DNA of 64,000 bases from Actinomyces oris. Its GTDB lineage: Bacteria > Actinomycetota > Actinomycetes > Actinomycetales > Actinomycetaceae. The DNA is taken from assembly GCF_001937665.1 (NCBI RefSeq), contig NZ_MSKL01000027.1, positions 1 through 64,000 on the forward strand. The letters are read 5' to 3'. Position 1 is the stretch's first letter. Each line of letters starts with the position of its first letter. Under the pieces are notes generated by a model that saw only the letters and a program-made list of their open reading frames with translations, had not been told where the DNA came from and did no database searches. Position numbers and translations under genes: made by a program. This document shows positions 48,323-56,943 of this stretch, in pieces.

Positions 48323-50344
48323 ATGTCAGCCTCCACTCCCTCCCACCCGGCCTCCGGCCCCTCCTCACCTCGAGACGGCACCGGCACCCCGTCTGGCTCC
48401 TCCGCCGCTGACTCCCCCGGCAGTGCAGCCGCATCGGCCGCCGAGAGCCAGGTGGGCGCAGGGCTGCCCGCGGTTCTGACCAACCCTGCTCTCCTGCGGA
48501 CCCTCATCCGTTCCCTACCGACGACGCCCTTCCCCGATCCGACGATCCCCGCCTCCGACGATGGCAGGAAGAGTCCCCATCTTCGGGGGCGGGCCTCTCA
48601 GCCGCACAAGTCGACGTCGATCACGACCCCCTGGAATGACACACTGAGCCCTATGTCCAGCCAGCTGCCCAGCCCCCAGCCCGGCCGTGCCGCCACCACC
48701 ATGCCCGACGAGGACGACCTGGAGCTCCAGACCGAGTCACGGGGCCTGCTGCGCGCGATCAGGCAGTGGTACTACCGCCATCCGACGATCATCGACATCT
48801 CCATCGCTGCCGGCGTCGTTGCATACGCCTTCTTCGCGGGTGTCACGTTTCTTCTGCGGCCAAGCAGCCTGGTAAAGGCCCATCCCATCCTGCCTTTGGC
48901 GTTGATCGCGATCGCACTGTTGGGGATCGCGCTGGCACTTCGCCGACGCGCCCCTCTGTGGAGCTGGGCCGCCATCCTCCTGGTCCCGGAGGTCTATCAG
49001 TTCGCAATCCAGCGGGCCTTCCATCTCACGATGGAGCAGCTGCTGTACGCGGCCATCGGTGTCAGCGGCATGGGGTTGATATCACTCCCCTTCGCCCTGG
49101 GCGCCATCGCCTCGCACCGCAGGCCGGCCGCCGCATGGACCGCGGGGGGCATCTCCCTGGTGGTTCTCATGCTGGACCTCAGCCTGACAACTCCTGGTCT
49201 GTCGGTTGGGGAGCTCCTGCGCAACATCGCCTTGCTGGTTCTCCTCATCCTGATCGGCATCGTGATCGGTTTCAATACCCGCTCCGCCCGCCTGCGACTC
49301 AAGGCCATAGAGCTCCGCTCGGCCCGGATGGCCCTGGCGAGCGAGCAGGCGGCGCTGCTGGCGGCCGCCGAGGAGCGCAGTCGCATCGCCCGGGAGATGC
49401 ACGACGTCGTCGCCCACTCCCTGGCCGTCATGATCACCATGGCCGACGGCGCCGCCGCCACCGTGGAGCGCAATCCGGCCACGGCCAAGCAGGCCATGGA
49501 GACCCTGGCCGAGGCCGGACGCAGTGCCCTGGCCGACACCCGCCGCCTCGTGGGGGTCCTGCGGGAGGACCCCTCAGTCGCCGCGGGGCACTCCCCCACC
49601 TCGGAGGACTCGTCGGGCTCCGCCTCCTCATCCGGCGCGCAGGACGCGGCACCGCTCCCCGACCAGTCCTCCTCCACCCACCTCCCCCACTGGAACCTGA
49701 AAGGCAGGACGGCGGGAGCCTCGCAGTCCCCGGAGCCCCCAGCACCCCCTGAGAGCTCACCGTCGTCGGCCCACCAGCACGAGGTCCGAGACCTGCCGGT
49801 GCCCGAGTTCGCACCCCTGGGGACAGTGACGCCGGTCGAGCCCAGTGCCCCCATCGCCAGTCTGCGCCAGCAGGCCACCGATGGCGCGGGCGACCAGTCC
49901 CAGGGCGACCTGCCCCTGGCTCCTTCCCCGGAGCAGGCCGACATCACCGAGCTGGTCAAGCGCTTCGTGGCTGCGGGGGTACCCGTCAGCTACCGGTGGG
50001 TGGGGGCGGCACTGCCGGAGGACAAGGCCCTCCAGCTCACCGTGTTCCGCATCGCTCAGGAGGCGCTGACCAACGTGCTGCGCTACGCCCCGACGACGCC
50101 GTCCGTCAGCGTCGACGTCGAACGGCACATCGGCACCGTGGTCCTCACCGTGGACAACGAGGCAGCCCCCGGCACACGTCCGATGCACGGATCCGGCAAG
50201 GGTCTGATCGGCATGCGGGAACGCGCATCGGTCTATGGTGGGACCGTACAGGCCGGCCCGACCCCCACGGGTTGGCGAGTCCGTGCAGTCCTGCGCTGGG
50301 ACGAGCATGACGAAGGGACTTTCTCATGGCAGACGCCCCTATGA
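48323..50344 (+). CDS. Sensor histidine kinase (NarL/DesK type) with long linker
   Basis: The 673-residue kinase has a disordered N-terminus (1-145), a membrane region of about five segments (IIDISIAAGVVAYAFFAGVTFLL ... LLVLLILIGIVIGF), the HisKA_3 dimerisation helix with phospho-accepting His in EERSRIAREMHDVVAHSLAVMI, and a HATPase_c domain (FRIAQEALTNVLRYAP ... GKGLIGMRERASVYGG). Between the two catalytic parts is a Ser/Pro-rich insert of roughly 140 residues, unusual for a stiff two-domain kinase core. GGAGGTGA before the ATG at 48323 supports the long start; an internal ATG at 48650 has no ribosome site. Its 3' end overlaps the response-regulator gene by 19 bp. Confidence 0.88.
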   Translation: MSASTPSHPASGPSSPRDGTGTPSGSSAADSPGSAAASAAESQVGAGLPAVLTNPALLRTLIRSLPTTPFPDPTIPASDDGRKSPHLRGRASQPHKSTSITTPWNDTLSPMSSQLPSPQPGRAATTMPDEDDLELQTESRGLLRAIRQWYYRHPTIIDISIAAGVVAYAFFAGVTFLLRPSSLVKAHPILPLALIAIALLGIALALRRRAPLWSWAAILLVPEVYQFAIQRAFHLTMEQLLYAAIGVSGMGLISLPFALGAIASHRRPAAAWTAGGISLVVLMLDLSLTTPGLSVGELLRNIALLVLLILIGIVIGFNTRSARLRLKAIELRSARMALASEQAALLAAAEERSRIAREMHDVVAHSLAVMITMADGAAATVERNPATAKQAMETLAEAGRSALADTRRLVGVLREDPSVAAGHSPTSEDSSGSASSSGAQDAAPLPDQSSSTHLPHWNLKGRTAGASQSPEPPAPPESSPSSAHQHEVRDLPVPEFAPLGTVTPVEPSAPIASLRQQATDGAGDQSQGDLPLAPSPEQADITELVKRFVAAGVPVSYRWVGAALPEDKALQLTVFRIAQEALTNVLRYAPTTPSVSVDVERHIGTVVLTVDNEAAPGTRPMHGSGKGLIGMRERASVYGGTVQAGPTPTGWRVRAVLRWDEHDEGTFSWQTPL

Positions 50345-51063
50345 GCAGTGGCGAGCCCCTCCAGCCCGACGAGTCGGAGCGCCCCGGCGAGGTCAGGGGG
50401 CCGATCAGCGTCGTGCTCGCCGACGACCAGGCGCTCATGCGCATGGGCTTCCGCATGGTGCTGGAGGCCGAGGAGGACATCACCGTCGTCGGCGAGGCCT
50501 CCGACGGGACCTCCGCCCTGGCCCAGGCCAAAGCCCTGCACCCCGACGTCATCCTCATGGACGTGCGCATGCCGGGCATGAACGGCATCGAGGCCACCGA
50601 GCTCATCGCCCGGGACTGCCCGGGCACGCGCGTGCTCATCCTGACCACCTTCGACCTGGACGAGTACGCCTTCGCCGGGCTGCGCGCCGGGGCCTCCGGC
50701 TTCCTGCTCAAGGACACCCGGCCCACCGAGCTCGCCGAGGCGATCCGCACCGTGGCCTCCGGGGAAGCAGTCGTCTCACCGCGCATCACCCAACGGATGC
50801 TGGAGATGTTCGCCGCCTCGCTGCCGAGCTCGAACACGCCGGCACAGCCCTCATCGGACCCGCGGATCGACTCGCTGACCCCACGCGAGAAGGAGATCCT
50901 CGTGCTCATGAGTCAGGGCATGTCGAACGCGGAGATCGCCGCGCACCTCGTCGTCTCAGCCACCACCGTCAAGACCCACGTGGGCAATGTGCTCGCCAAG
51001 CTCGACGTGCGCGACCGGGTCCAGGCCGTCGTCGTCGCCTACGAGACCGGCCTCATGGCCTGA
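50326..51063 (+). CDS. Response regulator, NarL/LuxR family
   Basis: The 245-residue regulator has a receiver domain (ISVVLADDQALMRMGFRMVLEAEEDITVVGEASDG, phospho-Asp in DVILMDVRMPGMNGIEA, Lys in GFLLKDTRP) and a C-terminal LuxR helix-turn-helix (LTPREKEILVLMSQGMSNAEIAAHLVVSATTVKTHVGNVLAKLDVRDRVQAVVVAYE). It is the partner of the kinase just upstream, whose stop it overlaps. Control of the adjacent ABC exporter genes is inferred from the layout. Confidence 0.93.
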   Translation: MADAPMSSGEPLQPDESERPGEVRGPISVVLADDQALMRMGFRMVLEAEEDITVVGEASDGTSALAQAKALHPDVILMDVRMPGMNGIEATELIARDCPGTRVLILTTFDLDEYAFAGLRAGASGFLLKDTRPTELAEAIRTVASGEAVVSPRITQRMLEMFAASLPSSNTPAQPSSDPRIDSLTPREKEILVLMSQGMSNAEIAAHLVVSATTVKTHVGNVLAKLDVRDRVQAVVVAYETGLMA

Positions 51064-51198
51064 GGACCGTCCACCGGGGTCGGGTGGGACAGGTGCTCGA
51101 CGGCGTGGACGGGCCTGGCGGGAGCGCAGTGAGGAACGAACAGCGCGGGTGGTTGCCAAGAGTGTCTGTACCACGCGGCCCGATGAGGCGGCCGCACG

Positions 51199-51801
51199 TC
51201 AGCGGGGGGCGTGGAGGCGCTGCTGGGCGTCGTCGAAGCCGAGCGTGACGACCTGCTCGACGGCGTCGGCGGCCTGTTCCAGGGTGACGCCGAGGTCGGC
51301 GCGCTCGCGGCCGGGGAAGTCGGACAGGACGAAGTCGGAGGGGTCCTGGCGGCCCGGCGGGCGACCGATGCCCACGCGCAGCCGCGCGTAGTCCTTGGTG
51401 GATACGGACTTGCTGATGGAGCGCAGGCCGTTGTGACCACCCTCGCCGCCACCGCGCTTGAGGCGCAGCTCGTGGGCGGGCAGGTCGAGCTCGTCGTGGA
51501 TGACGAGCAGGCGGCTGGCAGGGTCGATGCCGTAGTAGGAAACGAGCCCGGCCACGGGGCCGCCGGAGAGGTTCATGAGCACCGAGGGCTCGGCCAGGAT
51601 GACACGGGGGCCGGGGGCTCCGCCGGGCATCATGCCCAGTCGCCCCTCGGCCACGCGGGCGCGAGCCTTCTTGTGCTGGGAGAACCGGGACCCGGTGCGC
51701 TCGGCCAGGACGTCGAGCACCATGTAGCCGACGTTGTGGCGGTTGCGGGCGTACCGGGTCCCGGGGTTCCCCAGCCCGACGACGAGCCAGGCCTCACTCA
51801 T
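51199..51801 (-). CDS. pth: Peptidyl-tRNA hydrolase
   Basis: The 200-residue enzyme frees tRNA from stalled peptidyl-tRNA. Motifs: WLVVGLGNPGTRYARNRHNVGYMVLD (catalytic His near residue 22 and Asn), ILAEPSVLMNLSGGPV (written ILAEPSVLMN), IDPASRLLVIHDELDLP with the catalytic Asp, and LRLKRGGGEGGHNGLRSI. It lies 100 bp after the L25 gene on the same strand, the common ctc-pth pairing in bacteria. ATG at 51801 is clear. Confidence 0.95.
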   Translation of the reverse strand: MSEAWLVVGLGNPGTRYARNRHNVGYMVLDVLAERTGSRFSQHKKARARVAEGRLGMMPGGAPGPRVILAEPSVLMNLSGGPVAGLVSYYGIDPASRLLVIHDELDLPAHELRLKRGGGEGGHNGLRSISKSVSTKDYARLRVGIGRPPGRQDPSDFVLSDFPGRERADLGVTLEQAADAVEQVVTLGFDDAQQRLHAPR

Positions 51802-51900
51802 GCACTCTGCCCCGGGGTGAGCCCGGCGCGGGCGGCACGGGTGGTGCGGGAGGCGCCTGCCGGCGCGTCGTCATGGCTGGACATGTCAGTCACGCGCGAT

Positions 51901-52512
51901 TCACTCGGCCTCGGACTCGGCGTCACCCTCGGCGGGGACGACCTCGGGGACCTCGGAGGCGACGGCGTGCTCGTTGGCCACGTTGACCACGGCGGTCTCG
52001 GCGTCGGAGACGGCCTCGACGCCCTTGGGCAGGGTGATGTCGGCGATGGTCAGGACGGTGCCGGCGGCGACGTCGGTGATGTCGACCTCGATGGCCTCGG
52101 GCACGGAGACGGCCGGGGCGGAGACCATGACGGTGACGGCCTCGATCATGTGCATGGTGCCGGGGGCGGCCTCACCGATGACGGTGACCGGGACCTCGAC
52201 GTCGACGCGCTCGTTGCGGTTCACCAGGAGGAAGTCGACGTGCTGCACGCCGGGGCGGATGGGGTGGCGCTGCACGTCCTTGGCCAGGGCCAGGAGGGTC
52301 TCGCCGCCGGCGATGTCCAGCTCGACCAGGGCGTTGTCGTTGCTGCGCAGGGCCAGGCGGGTGGCGTGCTCCTCGAGCAGGAGGTGGCGGGGCTCGGTGC
52401 CGTGGCCGTAGACGACGACGGGGACCTGGCCGGCGCGGCGGGCCTGACGGGCGGAGCCCTTGCCGAAGTCGGTGCGGTCCTGGGCCTTGAGGGTGATGGC
52501 GTTGTTGGCCAT
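51901..52512 (-). CDS. rplY: 50S ribosomal protein L25 (general stress protein Ctc form)
   Basis: The 203-residue protein binds 5S rRNA. The N-terminal L25 domain covers about 1-93 (ITLKAQDRTDFGKGSARQARRAGQVPVVVYGHGTEPRHLLLEEHAT ... VQRHPIRPGVQHVDFLLVNRNERVDVEVPV) and the C-terminal TL5/Ctc domain follows, ending in an acidic tail EVPEVVPAEGDAESEAE. CAAGGAG before the ATG at 52512 selects the start over a longer frame. Paired with pth downstream. Confidence 0.95.
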   Translation of the reverse strand: MANNAITLKAQDRTDFGKGSARQARRAGQVPVVVYGHGTEPRHLLLEEHATRLALRSNDNALVELDIAGGETLLALAKDVQRHPIRPGVQHVDFLLVNRNERVDVEVPVTVIGEAAPGTMHMIEAVTVMVSAPAVSVPEAIEVDITDVAAGTVLTIADITLPKGVEAVSDAETAVVNVANEHAVASEVPEVVPAEGDAESEAE

Positions 52513-52776
52513 GTGGCTCTCCTTGCGGATGAGGCGGGGCCTGGTGCCCCGCGGCTGATGGTGGTCCGGCTGGGCGCGACAACGCGCAGTACCGCCAGGT
52601 ACCACCACGTCGATCACGGATGCGCGCCTTGCTGACGCGTCCCTCGCCGGGGCAACGTGGGCAAGACTACGGCATGGGCAGGCCGCGCGAACAGCCGCGC
52701 AGCCGGTGAGGCGCCCCACCTGGGGCCCGTCGCGGAGCTGGTACGCACGCTGAGCCCTTGTCAGACCGGACCGGCT

Positions 52777-52829
52777 CGCGCGTTCGTACCTTAGGTCGCG
52801 CGGTCGAGGGTTAAAGGTACGAACGCGCG
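52777..52829. repeat. Intergenic inverted repeat of the CGCGTTCGTACC family, copy B
   Basis: A 16-bp perfect stem (CGCGCGTTCGTACCTT at 52777-52792, complement at 52814-52829) surrounds a 21-nt loop. It lies 19 bp after the stop of the leftward lipoprotein gene (52848) in the 335-bp gap before rplY; the remaining gap holds the rplY promoter and nothing else recognisable. Confidence 0.8.
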
Positions 52830-52847
52830 GATGCATCGGCCGGAGGT

Positions 52848-53435
52848 TCAGAATATGTGCTCGTTGGCCATGAGGATCAGGAGGTTGGCGTCGGCGCAGA
52901 CCGCCGCCTGATCCACCCCGACACCGTCTGATCCATGGGCGTTCGGATCGTCTCGCATCATGTGCTTGACGTCGAGGATCTCATCGGCCTTCTCCTTCGG
53001 GACCGTGGTGAAGACCTTGCCTACGGGGACGTACTGGCGAAGGTCCGGGTAGATGCCCGGGAGCGGATCGGCCTTTCCGGTCGAGGCCTCGGCGAGCGCC
53101 CGGGTGCTGGCGGGATCGAGTGCCAGCACCCCGTGTATCCATATCGGGCGGTCCGGCGCGGGCAGGAGCTCGCGTTCCTCCTGCCAGTACTGCGCCACCC
53201 AGTGGGCCGAGGAGATGGTGATGCCCGGCATGCGCCTGTCGAGGCGTCCCAGATCGGTCCGGATCTCCAGCTTGTCGGGGACGTACTCGGTGAAGCTCGC
53301 GAAACGGCCATCCGACGTCGGCGTCGAACCCGACCGCGACCGGTCCTCCTGCGCTGAGGCACAACCGCCCAGCGACAGTGCTACTGCACCAACGAGGCCC
53401 ATGCCGACGACGCCGCGCCGCCCGTAGTCGGCCAT
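52848..53435 (-). CDS. Hypothetical lipoprotein
   Basis: The 195-residue protein has an exported lipoprotein N-terminus: MADYGRRGVVGMGLVGAVALSLGGC with the lipobox Cys near residue 25, and a short Ser/Thr linker. The mature part (FASFTEYVPDKLEIRTDLGRLDRRMPGITISSAHWVAQYWQEERELLPAPDRPIWIHGVLALDP...) is not recognised; the later stretch PVGKVFTTVPKEKADEILDVKHMMRDDPNAHGSDGVGVDQAAVCADANLLILM suggests a compact alpha/beta domain. AAGGAGG precedes the ATG at 53435. Monocistronic, with terminator-like repeat B behind it. Confidence 0.7.
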   Translation of the reverse strand: MADYGRRGVVGMGLVGAVALSLGGCASAQEDRSRSGSTPTSDGRFASFTEYVPDKLEIRTDLGRLDRRMPGITISSAHWVAQYWQEERELLPAPDRPIWIHGVLALDPASTRALAEASTGKADPLPGIYPDLRQYVPVGKVFTTVPKEKADEILDVKHMMRDDPNAHGSDGVGVDQAAVCADANLLILMANEHIF

Positions 53436-53696
53436 GCTCGCCCCTCCTTCATTCCCGGTTCCGCCCGCGATCCGACCTGTCACAAGGCGCCGCGGGTGCA
53501 GCGAAGCCTACTCACGCGGTGCGACGAGGGCCCGTGATCACGGCGGTCGGCGGCGGGCACTTGTCCCCATGTCCCGGTCACGGGAGCACGCACGGAGCGC
53601 GGAACTGAGATCATCCGGAGGACAACGGCCACGAACCCACCAGCGCCGCCTCGCACTATTGGTGGCCCCCCTTCATCGACTACCAGAAAGCAGACC

Positions 53697-54194
53697 ATGA
53701 GGTACTTCGCCGAGTACATCGTCGGCAGGAACGGCCCCATCGACGTCTTCCTGCAGCCCCAGACCCCGCAGCTCATTGCCGATGAGGTAGCCCGTAAGCT
53801 CACCTCCCCCAACTACCTGGACGGCAAGAGGCACTTCGCCGTCGTGGTGTGGGCACTGCCCGACGGAATGACGCATATGGACGACGTCCCGGAGTCCTCC
53901 CCGGCGCGAGCCACCTTCATCCAGTGCGGCGGCTCCTCGGCAGCCATGAGCGTTGAGATCCGCATGACCCACGAGGACGACTCCTACGAGCACTACGCCG
54001 TGGCCCGTGAGCCCGTCGCCGCCCCCGGAACGTGGACCACGATCACCTGGGACAACGGGAGTCCCGAGCCCTTCTCCCTGCGTCTGCACCCCGAGGAGGT
54101 CTTCACAGGTGAGCAGGCTGCGCCCGTCTTCCGCGCCTACATCGAGGACGGGGCCCTTCCACCGGCCGGGCTCCTGCGCAGGCTCGACATCTAG
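53697..54194 (+). CDS. Hypothetical protein, weakly Imm1-like
   Basis: The 165-residue cytosolic protein begins MRYFAEYIVGRNGPIDVFLQPQTPQLIADEVARKLTS and ends PEPFSLRLHPEEVFTGEQAAPVFRAYIEDGALPPAGLLRRLDI. The ending (EEVFTxEQAxxVFRxYxExGxLP) resembles C-termini of Imm1-type immunity proteins against nuclease toxins, and GGSSAAMSVEIRM would be a central strand, but the match is weak and no toxin gene is adjacent. It lies alone between the lipoprotein gene and a convergent aroD. Treat as unknown. Confidence 0.6.
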   Translation: MRYFAEYIVGRNGPIDVFLQPQTPQLIADEVARKLTSPNYLDGKRHFAVVVWALPDGMTHMDDVPESSPARATFIQCGGSSAAMSVEIRMTHEDDSYEHYAVAREPVAAPGTWTTITWDNGSPEPFSLRLHPEEVFTGEQAAPVFRAYIEDGALPPAGLLRRLDI

Positions 54195-54210
54195 CTCCCG
54201 CCGGGCTCCA

Positions 54211-54282
54211 CGCGTTCGTACCGTAGGGGTCGCGGTCGTACCCTTTACCCCTCGAACGCACGACCTACCCTACGAACTCGCG
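54211..54282. repeat. Intergenic inverted repeat of the CGCGTTCGTACC family, copy C
   Basis: CGCGTTCGTACCGTAGG (54211-54227) is mirrored imperfectly by CCTACCCTACGAACTCGCG (54264-54282); an inner stem GGTCGT/ACGACC also exists. It lies between the convergent genes ending at 54194 and 54298, suiting a bidirectional terminator. Confidence 0.7.
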
Positions 54283-54297
54283 GGCACGGAACATCAC

Positions 54298-55188
54298 TCA
54301 GGCCCGCAGGAGCTCCAGGCAGCGGCGCACGTCCTGGATCGGCATCTGGCCGGGGGCGGAGGCCCGGGCCTCTCCCTGCTCGTCGGGGACGACGGCGAAG
54401 GTCAGCGCCGACCCGAAGGCCGGCGCCACGCGGCTGACCGCCCCGAGCGCCCCCATGGACATGGCGGCCACGGGCACACCCGGGCCGGTGCCCTCTCCCC
54501 TGCCCGCCGTGGCCCGCGCGCACACGCCCAGGAGGCGGGCGACGTCGGCGGCGCTGGTGGGCCATACGGCGATCTTGGCCAGGTCGGCCCCCTCGGAGGC
54601 CATGCGGGCCAGTACCTCCTCAAGCACCTCATCGGGCGGCGTGGCCTCGAAGTCGTGGAAGGAGGCGACGACGTCGACCCCCAGCTCATGGGCCTGCTCG
54701 CAGACCCGCCTCAGGCAGCCGCGCTGGACCTCGACGTCGATGGCGGCCGGGCGACACTCGGGCGCCCAGTCGGCGAGCCCGTCGAGGACGGAGCGCAGGA
54801 GGGCGCCGTAGGCGGCGTCGTCCAGGTGGGCCCGGCCCCCCTCGGCGGCGGTGCGGCAGGTGAGCAGCAGGGGGGCTCCGTCGGCAGCGTTGACAGCATC
54901 ACCCAGACCCCGCAGACACTCCAGGGTCTGGGCCGCGGCGGTGGCCGCGTCCAGCGGATCGGAGGCGGGCGGCTGCGCACCGGTGGCCTTGGCGGAGGCG
55001 ACCAGGGCGTCGACCTCCTCAAGCAGGTCGACGCGCAGCTCGAGGACGTCGGCACCGGCGTCGATGGCGCTGCGGGCCTGGGCCCGCGCGTGGGCGACGG
55101 TCGGCCCGGTCAGGGAGACGGCCACCGCGGGCAGGCCACCGGGGCCGGGGATGCGGCACCCGCCCCAGGTCAGCGACGTCGCGCTCAC
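54298..55188 (-). CDS. aroD: 3-dehydroquinate dehydratase, type I
   Basis: The 296-residue class I enzyme dehydrates 3-dehydroquinate through a Schiff-base lysine in the shikimate pathway. Seen: VAVSLTGPT and ADVLELRVDLLEE at the start of the barrel, VVASFHDFEATP with the catalytic His, DLAKIAVWPTSAADV with the Schiff-base Lys, and VSRVAPAFGSALTFA near the end. Several Ala/Gly-rich insertions lengthen it beyond the usual ~250. The start is GTG at 55188, overlapping the ppx stop as GTGA, so it is translationally coupled to ppx, an uncommon partnership. Confidence 0.88.
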   Translation of the reverse strand: MSATSLTWGGCRIPGPGGLPAVAVSLTGPTVAHARAQARSAIDAGADVLELRVDLLEEVDALVASAKATGAQPPASDPLDAATAAAQTLECLRGLGDAVNAADGAPLLLTCRTAAEGGRAHLDDAAYGALLRSVLDGLADWAPECRPAAIDVEVQRGCLRRVCEQAHELGVDVVASFHDFEATPPDEVLEEVLARMASEGADLAKIAVWPTSAADVARLLGVCARATAGRGEGTGPGVPVAAMSMGALGAVSRVAPAFGSALTFAVVPDEQGEARASAPGQMPIQDVRRCLELLRA

Positions 55189-56222
55189 GCCCGGGCCTCT
55201 TCGGTCGGCGCCTGCTCGGGCACGAGCGACAGGGCAATGCCGTCGAGGATGTCGTAGAGGCTGGTGGTGACCCGTTCCAGCGGGCGCCCGGCGGCGGTGG
55301 TCCGCTCCACCACGCGGGAGACGACCTCGCTCCATACGACGGCACCGGCGGCGATGACGTCGCGGCGACCGGGGGCCAGGTATCCCCAGGAGGCGCGCTG
55401 CTCGGCCGTGGAGTGGATGATCGCCTCGCAGGAGGCCAGGACCGTCTCAGGGCTCAGATCGGCGCCATTCAGGGCCTGCGGGTCGAAGGCCTGAAGGTCC
55501 AGGGCGTGGGCGGTGACGGTGGTGATGGTGCCGGCCAGGCCGACCAGCCGCCCGGGGGCGGACAGGTCGACGACCCGCTCGGCCACGTCGAGCAGGCCGC
55601 GCACCTCCGCCCGGGCGGCGGCCTCGGACTCGGGGGTGACACCGCCTGCCAGGAAGCGTTCGGTGATGCGCACGCTGCCGGTGTCCAGGCTGATGGCGGC
55701 GCTGGGCTCGTCCACGCCCAGGACCAGCTCGGTGGAGCCGCCCCCGAGATCGACGACGAGTCGAGGCGCCGGCGCGCACTCGCCCTGTCCCTGGCCCGGT
55801 GCCTCGGCGCCCTCTCCCCCGCGGGCGCCCAGCAGGGAGCCGGTGAAGGACAGGCGGGCCTCCTCCTGGCCGCTGACGACCTCGGGCTCGATGCCCAGCA
55901 GGCGGCTCACCCCGGCCACGAAGTCCTCTCGGTTGCGGGCGTCACGGGTGGCGGAGGTGGCCACGAAGCGCCGCACGTCTCTCCCGGGGGCGACGCCCAG
56001 CTCGGTGCAGTCGGCGGCGTAGGAGGCCACGGCGGCCAGGGTGCGTTCGAGGGCCTCGGGGTCGAGCAGGCCGGTGCGGTCCACGCCCTGGCCCAGGCGC
56101 ACGATCTCGTTGCGGCGGCGCAGCACCTCCAGGCGGGGGCGGCCGGAGTGGTCGCGGTCGGCCTCGGCGATGAGGAGGCGGATGGTGTTGGTGCCGCAGT
56201 CGATTGCGGCGACGCGGGTCAT
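55185..56222 (-). CDS. ppx: Ppx/GppA-family exopolyphosphatase
   Basis: The 345-residue protein is of the ASKHA fold that hydrolyses polyphosphate or pppGpp. VAAIDCGTNTIRLLIAEAD is phosphate motif 1, RRFVATSATRDARNREDFVAGV motif 2, RLVVDLGGGSTELVLG motif 3, and RLVGLAGTITTVTAHAL follows. An inserted EGAEAPGQGQGECAPA stretch near 145-160 is non-conserved. It is the short two-domain form. It belongs to the conserved actinobacterial cluster eno - ftsB-like - DUF501 - ppx; the gap to the DUF501 gene is about 200 bp. Confidence 0.92.
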   Translation of the reverse strand: MTRVAAIDCGTNTIRLLIAEADRDHSGRPRLEVLRRRNEIVRLGQGVDRTGLLDPEALERTLAAVASYAADCTELGVAPGRDVRRFVATSATRDARNREDFVAGVSRLLGIEPEVVSGQEEARLSFTGSLLGARGGEGAEAPGQGQGECAPAPRLVVDLGGGSTELVLGVDEPSAAISLDTGSVRITERFLAGGVTPESEAAARAEVRGLLDVAERVVDLSAPGRLVGLAGTITTVTAHALDLQAFDPQALNGADLSPETVLASCEAIIHSTAEQRASWGYLAPGRRDVIAAGAVVWSEVVSRVVERTTAAGRPLERVTTSLYDILDGIALSLVPEQAPTEEARA

Positions 56223-56421
56223 GGCGGCGGCCTCCTGGGCTGGGTCGGCAAGGTGAGAGCAGGACGGGTGAAAGTGCGGTCGTGCCTGAGGGCTCCTGGA
56301 CGTACCTTAAGGGGCCGCCCCCAGGGCCGTCAGGCACGGCCACGAGGGGGCCGCAGCCGCCCCCGGCACGCGATCGCGCCCCAGGCGATCGCGGCTCTTG
56401 CGACCAGGACGTCCCCGCTGT

Positions 56422-56943
56422 TCAGCAGAAGCAGCGCTCAGGATCCCACAGTCCGCGCTCGCGCAGAGCCTCCAGCGTGCGGTCGCCGATGGGGTTGACG
56501 CCGGCCCCGGCGGCCAAGGTGTGCCCGAGCAGGGCGTGGAGGCACTTGACGCGCGTGGGCATGCCACCGGCGGAGACTCCCTCGATCTCGGCGACCTGCC
56601 CGAGCTCGGCGCGACGGGCCAGGTAGTCGGCATGGGCGGCGGCGTAGGCGGCGGCCAGATCGGCGTCGGCGGCCAGGTCGGCGTTGAAGGTCTCCATGAG
56701 GTGCTCCGCCTCCAGGGTGGAGCAGCCCTTCACGGCGGCCGGGTGGGTGAGGTAGTAGCTGGTCGGGAAGGGGGTGCCGTCGTCGAGGCGCGGGGCGGTG
56801 CGCACCACGGTGGGGCGCCCGCACACGCAGCGGGCCGCGATGGCGACGACTCCGCGCGGCACCCGCCCCAGCTGGTCGGCCAGGGCCTCGAGATCGGCCG
56901 ACGACACCGACTCCTTCGCCTGCGTCTCAGGGGTGGGGCTCAC
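56422..56943 (-). CDS. DUF501 protein
   Basis: The 173-residue cytosolic protein matches DUF501: LADQLGRVPRGVVAIAARCVCGRPTVVRTAPRLDDGTPFPTSYYLTHPAAVKGCSTLEAEHLMETFN, and GVSAGGMPTRVKCLHALLGHTLAAGAGVNPIGD. Conserved Cys/His residues (CVCG, CLH) suggest a metal site. Function is unknown, though it lies between the ftsB-like and ppx genes in most actinobacteria. The ATG overlaps the ftsB-like stop as ATGA (56940-56943). Confidence 0.9.
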   Translation of the reverse strand: MSPTPETQAKESVSSADLEALADQLGRVPRGVVAIAARCVCGRPTVVRTAPRLDDGTPFPTSYYLTHPAAVKGCSTLEAEHLMETFNADLAADADLAAAYAAAHADYLARRAELGQVAEIEGVSAGGMPTRVKCLHALLGHTLAAGAGVNPIGDRTLEALRERGLWDPERCFC

